The translations under genes and the position numbers were made by a program. Positions 9,905 through 22,763 of a DNA stretch of 64,000 nucleotides are shown here, piece after piece. Below the pieces are notes generated by a model. It was given only the letters and a program-made list of their open reading frames with translations. It was not told where the DNA came from and searched no databases. Origin of the DNA: Novakomyces olei (Eukaryota > Ascomycota > Novakomycetes > Novakomycetales > Novakomycetaceae). The stretch is taken from contig JADEYG010000007.1 in assembly GCA_016906335.1 (NCBI GenBank), positions 1,021,001 through 1,085,000 of the forward strand, written 5' to 3'. Position 1 is the first letter of the stretch, and every line of letters begins with the position of its first letter.

Positions 9905-11144
9905 TTATTCCTTGTGAATTCGAGGAACATCGACCCTTTTGCCAAAATCTTTATCGCCACACCGCAACAAATCGAAATTGTCATCGAGAAAGTCGAGCAC
10001 GTCCACAAGCAAATTCAAGCAAGAAAGCTTCATTCGTTCTTTCCTAGTAAGTTCATCTTGTAGCATATCCAATAAATGTTTTGTGAGCAAAGGGATTGGC
10101 AAGCATGTTCGGACTGACAAATTTACAAACTGCTCTATCGCTCCCCAAGGTGTCTTGTTGAATCCAGAAAATAATGAGGGATTTATGAGAAGTCCTCTCG
10201 CCGCCATGACACCTGGGAATTAGTATGAATGTAGGGGAAATTCCAAACTGAGAAAAATATATAATAATATAAAATATTAAAAAATATTATAGTATTATAA
10301 TATAACATAGAATAGAATAAAAAAATAAAATGTCTATCGCTAATTCAAGCGTTAACAGACGCCTTACCATCAACGCCAGCTATATCCACAATTTTCATAG
10401 CGTCAGAGAGAGAAAACACATCTCCGTTTGCAATTACGGGGACAGTGCATGCCTCCTTGACAGCAGCGATAGCCTCAAAATTGGGAGCCGTTTTACTGCT
10501 TTGATTCTTTAAACGGCCGTGGACGGTAATAAAATCAACACCCGCTCGCTCAACTGCATGACAAAATCGAATAGTTTGCGACAAATCAGTACTAATGCGA
10601 ATTTTCACATCCACACAGAAGTCTTCACCACAAGCCTCCTTCACTGCACGAACCATTGAGGCCACCAAGTCCGCATCATTAAGCAAATGGCACCCGATTC
10701 CTTCAGCGACTGCCCAAGACTGCGGACACCCGCAATTGATTCCAATCCCGCAAACATAAGGTTTAATCATTTGCGCTGCTCTTGCTAATATATCCGCATC
10801 ATTTGCGGCAAATTGAGCAATAACGTTTTCTCGATCTATTTGATAAGTAGGAGTAGATTTTAAAAATATCAAATTTGAAGAAAATTTAAAACGAAATAAA
10901 ACCAAAAACAATGTATTTTACCAAAGTCGTTTGTGCTAAACTCGAAAAAACTTGCGTTTGGATGGTTCACGAATTCTTTAGCCAGCATCATTGGTGTCAT
11001 TGCCAAATCAACTCCATAACTGCTAACGACATTGCGAAAGGCCAACTTTGAGTACCGAACCATTGGCGCCGCGATCCAAATTGGTCCATTTTTAGCACGT
11101 ATCCGCTCTAGCGGATGCGTATTTCGCCGCTCGGACGCCGTCAT
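9905..11144 (-). CDS. DUS4: tRNA-dihydrouridine(20a/20b) synthase DUS4
   Basis: Three exons: 11144-10922, 10835-10368 and 10212-9905, giving 332 aa (yeast Dus4 367). The FMN-dependent enzyme reduces U20a/U20b in the tRNA D-loop. Exon 1 carries the start of the TIM barrel (WIAAPMVRYSKLAFR, TPMMLAKEF). Exon 2 has the catalytic-Cys loop GINCGCPQSWAVAEGIGCHL and VDKIRISTD-like strands (VDVKIRIS), then VHGRLKN and VIANGDVF. The split AGVDG/VMAARGLL junction joins exon 2 to exon 3 with the FMN phosphate-binding segment. The introns are 86 and 155 nt, GT-AG. The C-terminus is short after the barrel. A 148-bp AT-rich spacer separates its stop from the orphan gene. Confidence 0.92.
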
Positions 11145-11389
11145 ATGAACCTGGCGAACTTTTTGTCTCGACTATAAAAAAATAAATAAATTTGTCATTG
11201 TATATAGTGTTTAAGAGATTTAATAATAATAATAATTATTATTGTTATTATTTATTAATTATTACTCTTTTTATCATGAACAACGTCATAATTATAGCGT
11301 AAATCGACGCCCGTTATTTGGAATTAGCAGGGCATCACGAGTCAAGACGCGACTGCACAGCATTCAAACCACGAGATATTTGCATAAAA

Positions 11390-12394
11390 ATGTTGGTTAA
11401 AGACAGATATAAAGGTGAGAGCTGAATCGTTTTAGTCTTAAAATCGCTGACAGTGATAACAGATGTCGCCACTAGTTCGGGCACTATGCGCGTGTTTATC
11501 TTTGAACCAAACTTGCAACAGTTTCCAAACGCCAAGTTCCCCGGCGTACTAGTCTTTTCTGAGATCTACCAAGTGACGGGTCCAGTAGCGCGGTTTTGCC
11601 GCCAGATTTGTGGGAATGGATACGTGGTGGCCGCCTGCTCTTCTTTTCATGAATTTGAACCACCAGAGGCGATTCCGTATGATACAGAAGGTACAGAAAA
11701 AGGTAACCGTTTGAAGGTGGAAAAGGAAGTTTCAGCGTACGATGAGGACGCAAAGCTGACAATTGATTTGCTTGAAAAGCTGCCTTCATGCAATGGCCGC
11801 ATTGGTGCTACGGGTAAGAATTTATTTTAATTTAGTAACTTAAAAATAGGAATGTGCTTAGGAGGCCATCTTGCTCTACGCGCTGCGTTTGATAACAGGT
11901 ACGGTCTGGATTGGATATCGTTCAATGGGGCTTGAGTTGGTCAAAACATTTGGGGGGTTTTTTTTCAAAACTTGTTAATCTTTAAAGGGTCCGAGCGGCC
12001 TGCTGCTTTTTCGCTACCGATATTCATACGCATTCGCTTGGTAAAGGCAAGAACGACGATTCGCTCGCTCGACTAGGCGAAATTGCAGGCGAACTTATTA
12101 TGATATTCGGGAAGCTGGATAATCATGTACCTCCAGAAGGACGTGACATTATTCGTAAATCCCTGCACGATGCGGGTGTGACTTTTAGCTTCTACGAGCC
12201 GGCATGGGCGCAGTAGGTTTTTAAAATTAATTTCTTACAAGTATGTATCGCAGCTTATATCTAACAATTCAACAAGGCACGCATTTATCCGTGACGAATC
12301 TAGCAAAGGACGCTTTGATCCTGCAATAGCAAAGATTTGCACGGAAATGATGTTTGAGCTGTTTAACAGAGTTCTCAAAGTGGACCTGCCTTGA
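11390..12394 (+). CDS. Dienelactone hydrolase-family alpha/beta hydrolase
   Basis: Five exons: 11390-11414, 11463-11813, 11850-11898, 11988-12212 and 12277-12394, giving 255 aa. The 25-nt first exon encodes MLVKDRYK and joins to DVATSSGTMRV. The nucleophile elbow GATGMCLGGHL (Cys128) is split by a 36-nt intron; Cys in place of Ser is diagnostic of the dienelactone hydrolase (carboxymethylenebutenolidase) family. The catalytic His218 lies in WAQHAFIRDE, again across an intron. Segments GVLVFSEIYQVTGPVARF and SAYDEDAKLTIDLL are highly conserved in fungal members. These are usually annotated from homology only; the natural substrate is unknown. It lies head-to-head with DUS4 across a 245-bp AT-rich spacer. 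Confidence 0.9.
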
Positions 12395-12584
12395 AACAGG
12401 CAAAGATTGAAAGGGGAGTGACAATTGCAATTGCAGCATTGAGATATTTTGTACTGGACAGCGTCAAGTTTATTACTATTCTGCGTCAAACGAATCGTAG
12501 CCAATTTAGGCATTTATGAAGAAATTGCTCATTAATATTAAAACAAAAACAGCCCCCTTTATGCTGGTGCTTTTCATGTTAGTA

Positions 12585-14510
12585 TTATGTAGACTGCCGT
12601 ACGATTTCAAGTAAAGTTTGCCACGCTGGTCTTGCAACCAGCTCATTGCCATCGCTTAGACTATGACTTGCTGCTACTCGGGCCAGCAAGTCAAAGTCAG
12701 ATTGAGCGAGGATACCCAATGATTGAATATAGGCGAGTAAATGAAAGTCAGACACATCACAGATCGATTCATCAGTGGATCTTGAAGCACTGCTTTCCTT
12801 CAAGTGCAGAGTCTTTGAAAGTGATTGCATGTCCTGAGCGACGGCCATATCTCCCCTGTTTTCAATAGGAAAAGGTACGGAAGCGTTGAAAACGGGTTGT
12901 GGATTATCAGGAAATCCGTGAGTTAAGGTGACCAGTAAATACTCCATTGGAAAAGCCGGTTTCGCATTCTGTTTAACTTGGATCCCAAACTCGTTAATTT
13001 TCGAATAAAAAATCTCCGGCACGTAACGCGTCTCGTCTTCGTGTTTGACCAGCATATAGTTAGGATCAACACTGGGCTCAATAAGATCGGCATCAACCAT
13101 CCCGGCAGCAGCATTAGAGACTTGATATGCAGCGATATCGATATCGCCATCATTATTGCCAGAAACAACACAAGTAATAAACCGCGATCCAAATTTGCCC
13201 GTCTCTGACCATTTCGTAAATGTTGGGTACAGTGTCTGGTGAATAGCCGCAAATTGTGCTTCCAAGCTGGACAAGAAGTACGAGTTTATATGCCTTTTAC
13301 ACACAACAGAGCCCGGGCCTCCGTGTGCACTATTATCGATTAAATCGGTGAAAATTACTCCGACTTTCTCGAGCCCACAACTGGCCGCTACATGATCAAT
13401 CTGTTTGTCCTGTTCGCCGCCCAAGTAGTCCGGAGTCATTTGTAGGCCATCCTCATCTGTAGCCTGTGTTGGCTCATAAATTGCTTCCACTACCGCCTTG
13501 ACACCAAGCGGTACCGCAGTATACTCCTCGTACCGGCCGTACAAGTAACCCAACCGCTGATGCCCCGTGCGTCTCCAGTACTCTATGAAATCATTGATCA
13601 TTTGCGGCTGAGCAAATTCAACATGGTCGACCATACGGAACTGCTGTCGACTCAGTGTGATCGCACTCGGCTGGCATTTTGAACAGATTCCATGAGGCCA
13701 AGGTTTATGGCCGGCTTGGCAGTTTGGTAGTACCGTGTACCTTTCTTCGGAAAGCGGAGGGATGAAACTGTGGGCTAGCTCCGGCTTATTCGTGGCCGCA
13801 TTTATTTTTTTTAAATGTGCATAAAAGGACTCGTGCTTAATTCCATGGTCCTGTAAGTACTGCGGATCAAAGGGCTCAATAGGCCGGCAATAATCGCACA
13901 TGCCTTTAGGACCATGGCGACACATTGAGCTCATTGGCCTACTGATTTCACCGGATTGTTTCTCTAATTTGTTGTCCAGTGCACTTTGTCTCTGTGAGAA
14001 CGAAGACGCCTGAGAGGGCTGTGCAAATTTGAGAGGAACGTTCTCAGTTATCCCGGCTTTATTTGAATCAGAGTTTGCAGAGCCTTTCAACTCGGTGCTG
14101 CCGTTTTGCTGTTGGGTTGATTCAAAAGAAACGAATACCATATCGCCATGTCTCCAAAGTCAGCAAATGCTACTGAAAATTATAAAATAACAAAATAATA
14201 AAAATTTAAATAAGTACTTTAAACCAAGAGATCCGCAGGTCATGCCTTCAAGCTCCTGCAATAATTTTCCTGAAGACGACGGCGAGTCAGAGACCCGGAC
14301 TGACGCACGTTCTGCATTCGGAATAGCGTGGCATATCTAGTCAGGGTCAGCAAACTTTGACGACCTGCACCTTGCTTCCTCACCTGATCGAGAAACTTGC
14401 TAGCGTCATCAGACGCTTCAAGAGTCGCACGACCTGTTCCTTCACGAGACCGAAACCGTACAATCTAATTGACGTTAAAATTTACAGAAGCAATTCCGGA
14501 AACTTGCCAT
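12585..14510 (-). CDS. NPL4: NPL4, Cdc48 cofactor
   Basis: Exons 14510-14508 (only the ATG), 14464-14384, 14336-14218 and 14151-12585 give 589 aa (yeast 580). Npl4 with Ufd1 recruits ubiquitylated clients to Cdc48/p97 in ERAD and chromatin extraction. Residues 1-75 form the ubiquitin-like domain (IVRFRSREGTGR ... GLKHGDMVFVSF). A zf-Npl4 finger lies near 143-190 (MCRHGPKGMCDYCRP, then CQAGHKPWPHGICSKCQP). The MPN-like Npl4 domain follows, with EAIYEPTQ and GVIFTDLI. Introns of 47 and 66 nt are GT-AG; the first (43 nt) is GC-AG with the extended GCAAGT donor. The first two exons are inferred from frame continuity and the match to the yeast N-terminus. Confidence 0.93.
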
Positions 14511-14889
14511 CAATGCTGGCCGCGTTACGTCACGCTAAACAGTAGGCGATTACGCTATTGTACGCACGCCTTCATATTATTATATATATATATCTAGCAG
14601 TATAATTAATATCTACAGAATAACAGAGAAACATATACAGGAAAACAATTATACCGGAAATTAAAGATAAAAAAGGGCAACTTTATTAAACACGTGTACT
14701 TCACGCGTAGAGTGTACGCCGCCTACAGTTTCTACAATCCAGCACAATCCCATTCTAATCAATTCAATAGCATATTAAAACCTTAATCCACCGCTGCTTC
14801 CCTTTAACTACGAATATTTAGCCATTAAAGACGGTTTGCCACATTATCAAGTGAAAGGACCAAGTATCAGCGTTGTTGCGATCCTCAAT
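14511..14889. other. Spacer between CDC42 stop and NPL4 start
   Basis: About 380 bp, AT-rich, with a short (TA)n tract near 14580. It holds the NPL4 promoter and the CDC42 3' UTR. No coding signal is seen. Confidence 0.4.
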
Positions 14890-15719
14890 TTAAAGTATCG
14901 TGCACTTTTTGCTCTTCTTCGAGACCGGGGGTTCCAAAGCGGCTACAATGGCTTCATCAAATACGTTCTTGAGCCCCTTCTGAGTCAGAGCAGAGCACTC
15001 AACGTACTTGACGGCACCGAGTTCACGCGCAAGACGCTCTCCCATTTCCTGAGAAATTGGCCTCTGCTGTTGACGTTGCAGTTTCTCAATAACAGAAGGT
15101 TCATTACGTAAATCAATCTGTGTACCAACGATAAGGCAGGGCACACCGGGACAATGATGGTGCACTTCAGGGAACCATTTCTCTTTGACGTTCTCAAAAC
15201 TGGCGTACGAGGTCACAGAAAAGCATACAAGAAACACGTCCGTTTGTGGGTATGATAGAGGGCGCAGACGGTCGTAATCCTCCTGGCCAGCTGTATCAAA
15301 TAAACCCAATGTGTAGGGCTCATCGCCAATCATAACAGTTACAGCGTAATTGTCAAAGACCTTTCTATTAGTCATTTATAATATAAAAGCTGTGAACAAA
15401 TAATACAAAAAATGCAGTAATAAAATGAGCAACAATAAATAATGTTATCACACTCCATCCCGTGCAATACGCAAAGAGCCATGATGACGATTACAGTGAT
15501 AGATCAATATTTGTAAATAAAACAGAAAAAGTGCAAGCGCTTCTCAACATTACCGTAGGAACATATTCAGAGGGGAACTTGTTGGTTGTATACGATATAA
15601 GCAAACATGTTTTTCCGACGGCACCATCGCCCACAACGACACACTGCCAAAGTTAGTTGCAAAGGAAACCACCGAGTTGAAAAGAGAATGTGAGGGCTTT
15701 TTTACCTTGATAGTCTGCA
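14890..15719 (-). CDS. CDC42: Rho-family GTPase Cdc42
   Basis: Exons 15719-15705 (15 nt, MQTIK), 15643-15554 and 15360-14890 give exactly 191 aa, the canonical Cdc42 length. The P-loop GDGAVGKT is at residues 10-17, followed by the effector region EYVPTVFDNY split at an intron, switch [20 protein letters not shown], and the base-specificity GTQIDL. The polybasic tail KKSKK ends in the CTIL box, which directs geranylgeranylation. It controls polarity and septin/actin assembly at the plasma membrane. Effector residues are identical to other fungal Cdc42, which separates it from Rac (the insert here is [18 protein letters not shown]). The introns are 61 and 193 nt. Confidence 0.97.
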
Positions 15720-16792
<1,073 letters not shown>

Positions 16793-19314
16793 TTAATAAT
16801 CAACGTCTTGATCGTCAGCTTCCCTATTCTGCTGTTGCGATACTTGGGCACGATACATCTCTGCTACCTGTTCCGAAGTTGTAGCATCGTTAGCATCTTT
16901 GTCATCCCGTAACCTCAAGTACCGTGGAAACCGCAATGAAACACCCTTGCCCGAGTCAATAACACCAATTGCCGCCTTGTACACTGGCGACAGGGACAAA
17001 TCAGCTGTTCTAACTTCCATCAAAAGCTTTGCTTCAAACCAAACATCGGGAGGGCTTGCCTCAGAGTATAAATAATAAGGCTTTGCAGTGGAAATTGCTA
17101 ATGGTGCTAAGCGGGAATGCAGCATTTCCAAATCCTGTTCACTAAACCCGGTCCCAATCTTCGTAATGGCCTGAAAAGTCTCTGAATCTCCATCATAACA
17201 AGCCAGCAAAAATGCTCCGTATACATTAGTACGCTTGCCCTTGCCCAAGTAGGCTCCAATCACGACCAAGTCTAATGAATCTCCAGCCCCGGCCAAATAG
17301 TCCTTTTTCACTTTGAGCCAGTTGTGAGACCTTTTCGAGGGCTCATAAGCCGCACCTGGGCCAGTGAGCAATTTAACCATAAGCCCCTCACACGAATCAC
17401 GGACACTTTGCTCTAGAAAAGTCTGTATATCCTCCGGTGAATGTGAACTTGAATGAGTGGCAAATCCAAAGCGGCCTTTCACAGGAACAAAAGATTGTAA
17501 TAAACGAGCACGACGCTCAGCAAGGGCAAGGTGAATTAAAGGCTCGCCATTTAAGTATAACAGGTCAAAGGCAAAAAGGCAGACTTGGACTTTAATGTCT
17601 TTTTCCTGTACATCCTTGCGCTTCCGGGTGCTCAGTTTTTGAAAAGGCAATATGTGTTCATCTTCACGATCCCAGGCAACTGCTTCACAATCAAGAATAA
17701 AAGATTGCACCCCCGGTTGAATAAACTGATTGAGGGCAGAGATAATGTCCGGGTACCTTTCCGACATATTCTCAGAATTTCTCGAATAGACACGGGCCCC
17801 CGTGTCCTGAGAATAATGAATCTGTGCCCGCTCCCCATCGTACTTGTACTCGCAGGTAAAAGTAGAGCCGGGGTGTTCGAATCGGTCAAGTACCTCTGAT
17901 ATTGACCGTGTCGGTTTGGCCAGCATTGGCTTTACGGGTACTCCAGGTGTCAATTTACAATGCTCCATTAGCCCACTAATACCGTACTGTAACAAGACAG
18001 GGACAAGTTGATCGTATGAAGGCATTCGGGAAAAGACGTCTCGCATTGCTTGCTCTGCTTCTGCTTTGGTCATTGTGAAATCGGGGTCGCCTCGACGCTT
18101 TTCACGTTCAATCGCCCAAATTGCATCTGCCAGACCAACAAGGACACTTTTCTCCGCAAGGCCAATCCTCAGTTTACCTTCAAGGGACCGAATAAAATAC
18201 TTTGGTTCCGTGCCAGAGCAGCTAGATAAAATCTTGCGAATAATCCCCACTTTACGTGCTTGAGACTGGTTGCCTGTTACACCCGCTATTTCGCGTAAAC
18301 TGGAAAATACAAAGGCGACCGTGAGTGCCTGAGGTTGGAACATAGTGGGCTGGTTGGATTTTGAAGCCTGTGCAACTTTACCCAAGTCCCCTACTTTTCC
18401 CAGCTCTGCTTTAATCTGTGCTACACTACGGCCTGTGCCCTCGGCAATAGCCTTGATCAGGAGCCCTTCACCGATGCCCAGTTCAATGCCCTCATAGTCT
18501 GGAGCCAGCTGGTAATTAGCAAAGGAGAAGCAATGTATGAAGAATAGAGAGAATCAAAATTAGGCCGACGAGAAGACAAGACACAAAAGAAGAAGAGATA
18601 AAAAGAAGGAAAGGCATGGGAACAGAGAGAAGGGATAATTGAAAAGTCTACAAGTACTAGTGAACTAATAATGAGCCACAATGTAAAGGCCCCAACAGAC
18701 GCATTGACACAACATTTGGAGAGATGAATACAAGGTATAAAGTCAGAACCGGCACCAGACTGCCCGCGTAACAGCTTGGGCGCGTATGACACAACACATA
18801 CCCTATTGATAGCGAGATAGATCACTTTAAGCAAATCCTGTGGGTACTTGGCCGCCGTTGTCTTGAGCAAAGCTGAAATCAATGCGACAATCTCCAAGCG
18901 TGAGCTCGTAGCCTCAATGCGCTCAAACGTATTCGAAAGCTCAGCATAAGGCATCGACGATAATTTCCCATCTCCATTCACAGCCTTTTGTGATTTTACC
19001 GCCTCTGGCCCGTCAATTTCTTCACCGTTCTCTTTAGTATCGAGTCTAAGCTTTTTGTCTCTGTGACCCTCTGGCTCCTCCGCAACATTGTTAATACCAG
19101 TGCTGGTACTTGTAGCAGCAGGCCTTCCAAAGCTAAGTGTAGTTTGCCGCATGGAAGTGAAAGACGCGTGTGTTTCCCGTTTTACACGCGACACGAACGC
19201 GGAAAATTGGACACTGGCGTACGGACGCGTCAAATATTTACGGGGAAATGTGCGCAGAGCTTCAACTCTTTTAGATGCCGTTATCGCTCCAAATCGTTGC
19301 GTGATTCTGATCAT
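16793..19314 (-). CDS. LIG1: ATP-dependent DNA ligase I
   Basis: Exon 1 is 19314-18802 and exon 2 is 18508-16793, with a 293-nt GT-AG intron; the product is 742 aa (yeast Cdc9 755, fission yeast Cdc17 768). It seals Okazaki fragments and repair nicks. The adenylated Lys393 lies in motif I EYKYDGERAQ. Motif III FDLLYLNG, motif IV DSCEGLMVKLL and motif V WLKVKKDYL are also visible. The N-terminal DNA-binding domain spans the intron. Residues 1-50 are an Arg-rich, acid-free presequence. A second Met (M55, at 19152) begins MRQTTLSFGR, a PIP-box-like PCNA motif. This is the arrangement yeast Cdc9 uses to make mitochondrial and nuclear forms from two starts. The tail is acidic. Confidence 0.96.
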
Positions 19315-20144
19315 AAACGCGCTCGCTGTGTATCGTGTTGTCTTATAAATTAATTAGTATTCATGCACAATACTGTGCTTTTTGTGCTTTCTGCTATTCG
19401 TCTCACTATTACTATGTGAATCCTTTTTCAATGTACCCATACGTTTATTATATGGATAACTTTAGCGACCAGCTCTATGTAATAATGTACGCTAGTTTAC
19501 AGTACATTTTTTTATTTATTTTATTTTATTTTATTTTATTTTATTTTATTTTATTTTATTTTATTTTATTTTATTTTATTTTATTTTATTTTATTTTATT
19601 TTATTTTGTTTTATTTTGTTTTTTTATTTCAACTTATCTTGCGGTATTATCAAACGTGAACTTTTGGTTTGCTGGACGATGATTGAAACGTTAACTAAAG
19701 CGATTTCACAGTCTATCGATACAAAAAGCTTGTCTGCATTCAATCACTCTGCATAGAACGTAATATATTATCACGTCAAATACTATGGTGATAATCAGAT
19801 TAACGGTATGATGCAACAGTCAAGTCTTCACCCAATGCCATTGTGAGATATGATTAAACCTTGAAGAATAAATAAATACCTTGGAAATAAATATGTATAT
19901 GACAATCAACAATAAAAAAAAAGCTTGGGGATGGATGAAAAGGAGAGAGATCGAAAAAAAAGTTTCAAACAATAAACGTTGTGGAGAAGTGTTAAAAGAT
20001 AAAGAGAAATAATAAAATCAAAACACACAAACTAGACGAATTTTTAATGGGAAATGAAGCAAGAAAAACGAAACGACCACGGTAGAGAAACAGGATTCAA
20101 AGTCAAACAAGAATCATTGAATGCCAGAGCGTCAGGACAAGCCA
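19315..20144. other. Spacer with (TTTTA)n tract
   Basis: About 830 bp between the Kre9-like gene stop and the LIG1 start. It holds a (TTTTA)n pentanucleotide run and AT-rich sequence. The open frame across 19335-19682 is created by the repeat and has no support. Confidence 0.5.
19515..19620. repeat. (TTTTA)n microsatellite
   Basis: About 20 copies of TTTTA, with the last copies drifting to TTTTG. Confidence 0.95.
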
Positions 20145-21026
20145 CTACTGTCCACGCGCCCGCAACTTTACACGAACAAACTCCTCTTCATCACGCCATA
20201 CTTGCTGGCGCGAACCGTCTCCGCGTTTAGCAAGTCGGTTCGGCCCTCGAGGATCATCCGCAGAATAATGTCCCGTCGGCCCCGCAGCAGGGGCAGCACC
20301 GTTTTCCACAGAAGAAACTACAAAAGGTGCAGAAGGTGTAAGCGTAGTAAGGATATCAGGAGGATCAGCCGCCACTGTATACACAGAGTAAGAAGACGTC
20401 GGGAACAGCCTCCGAGGAGTGTGCGTATCCGCGGTAATACGCGTTCCCGGCCGAGGCTGCATCGGTGCGGAATGCGTACTCCCCGACTGGGACAAGTAAG
20501 GCAGCAATAGACTGCCAGAGGGAAACTCTGTGTTTAATGAGCCTTGAGTAGAGCTTGCAGCCTGAGTTGCAGGCACAGAGCCGGAAGGGGTCCCCGACGC
20601 CTGAGCATTAGCACTCGAAATCTCTGGAGCAAAAGCGCCAGTCATGCCAGTAAGGCGGAAGCGGCCAGAGTAAGTAACGGCAATTCCGTTGGGCGTGACA
20701 GAGTAGAACCGTAAAAAGTATACAGGACGGTCACTGAGGCCGCCAATTCCAGGAGAGATTTGGACTGTAGTGCTTCCATCCGCCGGCTGTACTTGATCCC
20801 TCAGCGTAGTCAGGACTGTAGGATTGTCGTTGCTGCCAGTGCACAGGAGAATAGTCAGCATCTGCATACTGCTCAGACTCGGCTGGTCTCCATCGTCCGT
20901 CCACGAGATCTGGAAACTGCCAGAGGCCGCGTAAGACTGGCCGCCGGCTGGCTGTGTGATTCTATAATTGGCACGCACAAAGCCTGTCAGGCAAAGCAGT
21001 ACGGCAACGGGCCGGAAAAGTAGCAT
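20145..21026 (-). CDS. Kre9/Knh1-like secreted cell-wall protein
   Basis: A single-exon gene. The frame is open from 21131, but I choose the Met at 21026 because it starts a clear signal peptide (MLLFRPVAVLLCLTGFVRA, cleaved before NYRITQP). The mature protein, within 293 aa, starts with the Ser/Thr-type fold ITQPAGGQSYAASGSFQISW and PVYFLRFYSV, typical of the Kre9/Knh1 N-terminal domain. A Ser/Thr/Pro-rich linker follows. The C-terminus is basic (RLAKRGDG, VRVKLRARGQ) like the lysine/arginine-rich end of Kre9. These proteins act in beta-1,6-glucan assembly in the secretory path. No GPI-anchor hydrophobic tail is present. Its presence is good evidence for a fungus. Confidence 0.8.
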   Translation of the reverse strand: MLLFRPVAVLLCLTGFVRANYRITQPAGGQSYAASGSFQISWTDDGDQPSLSSMQMLTILLCTGSNDNPTVLTTLRDQVQPADGSTTVQISPGIGGLSDRPVYFLRFYSVTPNGIAVTYSGRFRLTGMTGAFAPEISSANAQASGTPSGSVPATQAASSTQGSLNTEFPSGSLLLPYLSQSGSTHSAPMQPRPGTRITADTHTPRRLFPTSSYSVYTVAADPPDILTTLTPSAPFVVSSVENGAAPAAGPTGHYSADDPRGPNRLAKRGDGSRQQVWRDEEEFVRVKLRARGQ

Positions 21027-21763
21027 TCCGGTAATCGAGCGCTTACTGCCTTGTGACGCGTCAAATAACGTGTAGCGAATCTCAATCAATGGACCGCCGT
21101 TGTTGTTTACGCTTCTTGACGCGTTGGCCAAGTGCCTCTTGAAGGGTTGTTTTTGGGCTTTTTATTCACCACTAGGAACAAATTAATTCTATTAAAAATA
21201 TATTCTATTAAAACTATATTCTATTAATAAATATTGTATACTGTTCAAGGAATATATACACGCGAATCTGCCGGCGGAGACACCACGCACGGGTAATAAA
21301 TAATACGTGGATAATTACATACTGTATCGTCCTGTTGGATCACTTGTTTTATACGTAAAGTAAAGAGGGCCGTGGCGTGGCGTGGTGTGGCGTATAGTCT
21401 TCTCCTATATACAGTACATAGTACTCTTCAAAGAGGCGTTATAATTCGCTGTGTGGGTATATATTATGTATTGTTAAAAGCGCCAAGCAAAAAGGGCGAA
21501 AATCGTCATAATTATGGTTTTATTCGTGTTTGTATACATATCTTCCGGCCTTGTTGACCGATCCTTTCTCGCGACGAAAAGCAGCCAACAAGACATAAAT
21601 GCAGTAGATAACAACACTACAGGCGCTATACCGGCAAAAGAAAAAGAAAAAGAAAAAAAAGTAGTGATAAAAGTACAATGCAGTTTAGACGATTGCAAGT
21701 ATTTATGGCCATTTCAGGTCGGGTTGTCTGGATTGTCCGCATGCTCAAGAAGCATATCATACG
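21027..21763. other. Spacer between cyclin and Kre9-like gene
   Basis: About 740 bp of AT-rich DNA with tandem TATTCTATTAAA units (21185-21230) and a GGCGTGGCGTGGTGTGGCGT stretch near 21373. No gene is supported. Confidence 0.4.
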
Positions 21764-22763
21764 CTATTTGAAGTCGCTCTTTAGAAGCGCCAACCTTATC
21801 GTCGAGTTAGTATTTGCCATGGATACTACAAATATAATGAATTGAGCAACAAGAGAATTATTCGACACTATGGATGCCCAGTTGCGTCGAAACGCTGAAA
21901 AATGTAGAGCCAAATCAAGCCAATAGCAAAATAGACGGACATACAAAAATAAATACTGCACAGTTGCAGAAAAGTTCTAATATTCTCATCGGGAAAAATA
22001 AAACACAATCTCATGAACAAAAAACAGTAAAATCTCACCTCAAAATCGACTAGAAATAGCAGCCCAGTCTCAAGGCGAGCCAGTTCCGAGACTGCAACAC
22101 CGCCAACTTGAGCCCAGCGCAAGTGTCGCGCTGCAGGCGAAGCTCCCTCGCCTACATCACGAATAACTTTATCGGCCACGACAAAACTAGCCAGTACAAT
22201 ACGATGAGCCGTAAGCTGTGAACAGTGCTGTCGCAACTCGCAAATCAATGAGACTACAAGCAGTACATGTTGCTGGCTCAATCTTATAAATCGATGAATC
22301 CTTTTGTAAATATGAGAAAAAAAACGAGAAGACAATAATAAAATATCAACCAAACAACAAAATATCAACCAAGATAGTACATATAAACCAATAGTTGTAA
22401 TTTAACGGTGAAAAATAAAGCAACGCAACAAAATAGTTAAATACAAATTGACGCAAGCGCAGTTCCATTTCACAAAACTTACCGCTGCACGTATGAGCCT
22501 AGGTCCATGGCAGGAACCTGTCGCGAGCGAAACCTCTTCATTATAGCCTGAATCTGCGCACTGTCATGAGCAAAATCGCCAGATACTTGCTCAATCGGCT
22601 TCTCGTCTCCATCGCATACGCTCTTGCACCAGCTTATAAACAGTTTGAGCAGTACATTTATATTTGCATTCCAGGCGCGCATGTCAGAGAATGAAATGCT
22701 GCGAGGCAAATGCCCAACATCGTCTTCAGTCCGCCCCTCTATAGCCTCGCTGCTGTCTGCCAT
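21764..22763 (-). CDS. Pho80/Pcl-type cyclin
   Basis: Exon 1 starts at Met 22763 (or 22844 upstream in frame) and ends at 22483. Exon 2 runs from 22300 to about 22041. The splice restores the cyclin helix VPAMDLGSYVQR/IHRFIRLSQQHVLLVV, followed by LTAHRIVLASFVVADKVIRD, QVGGVAVSELARLETGLLFLVDFE. Those are the three signature helices of cyclin P/Pho80 proteins that pair with Pho85-type CDKs in phosphate, polarity or glycogen control. The last exon is uncertain: one acceptor gives a frame ending at 21764, another near 21908 gives a short tail ending ATGHP with stop at about 21868. Total length is about 190-270 aa. Confidence 0.75.

Noticed and set aside
6103-12394. A catabolic gene cluster (amidohydrolase, dienelactone hydrolase, GNAT)
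   Set aside because: DUS4 and an orphan gene lie between them, orientations differ, and no ring-cleavage enzyme or transporter is present. Proximity looks accidental.
19335-19682. Plus-strand open frame of 115 codons after LIG1
   Set aside because: It is created by the (TTTTA)n tract and has no domain or conserved sequence.
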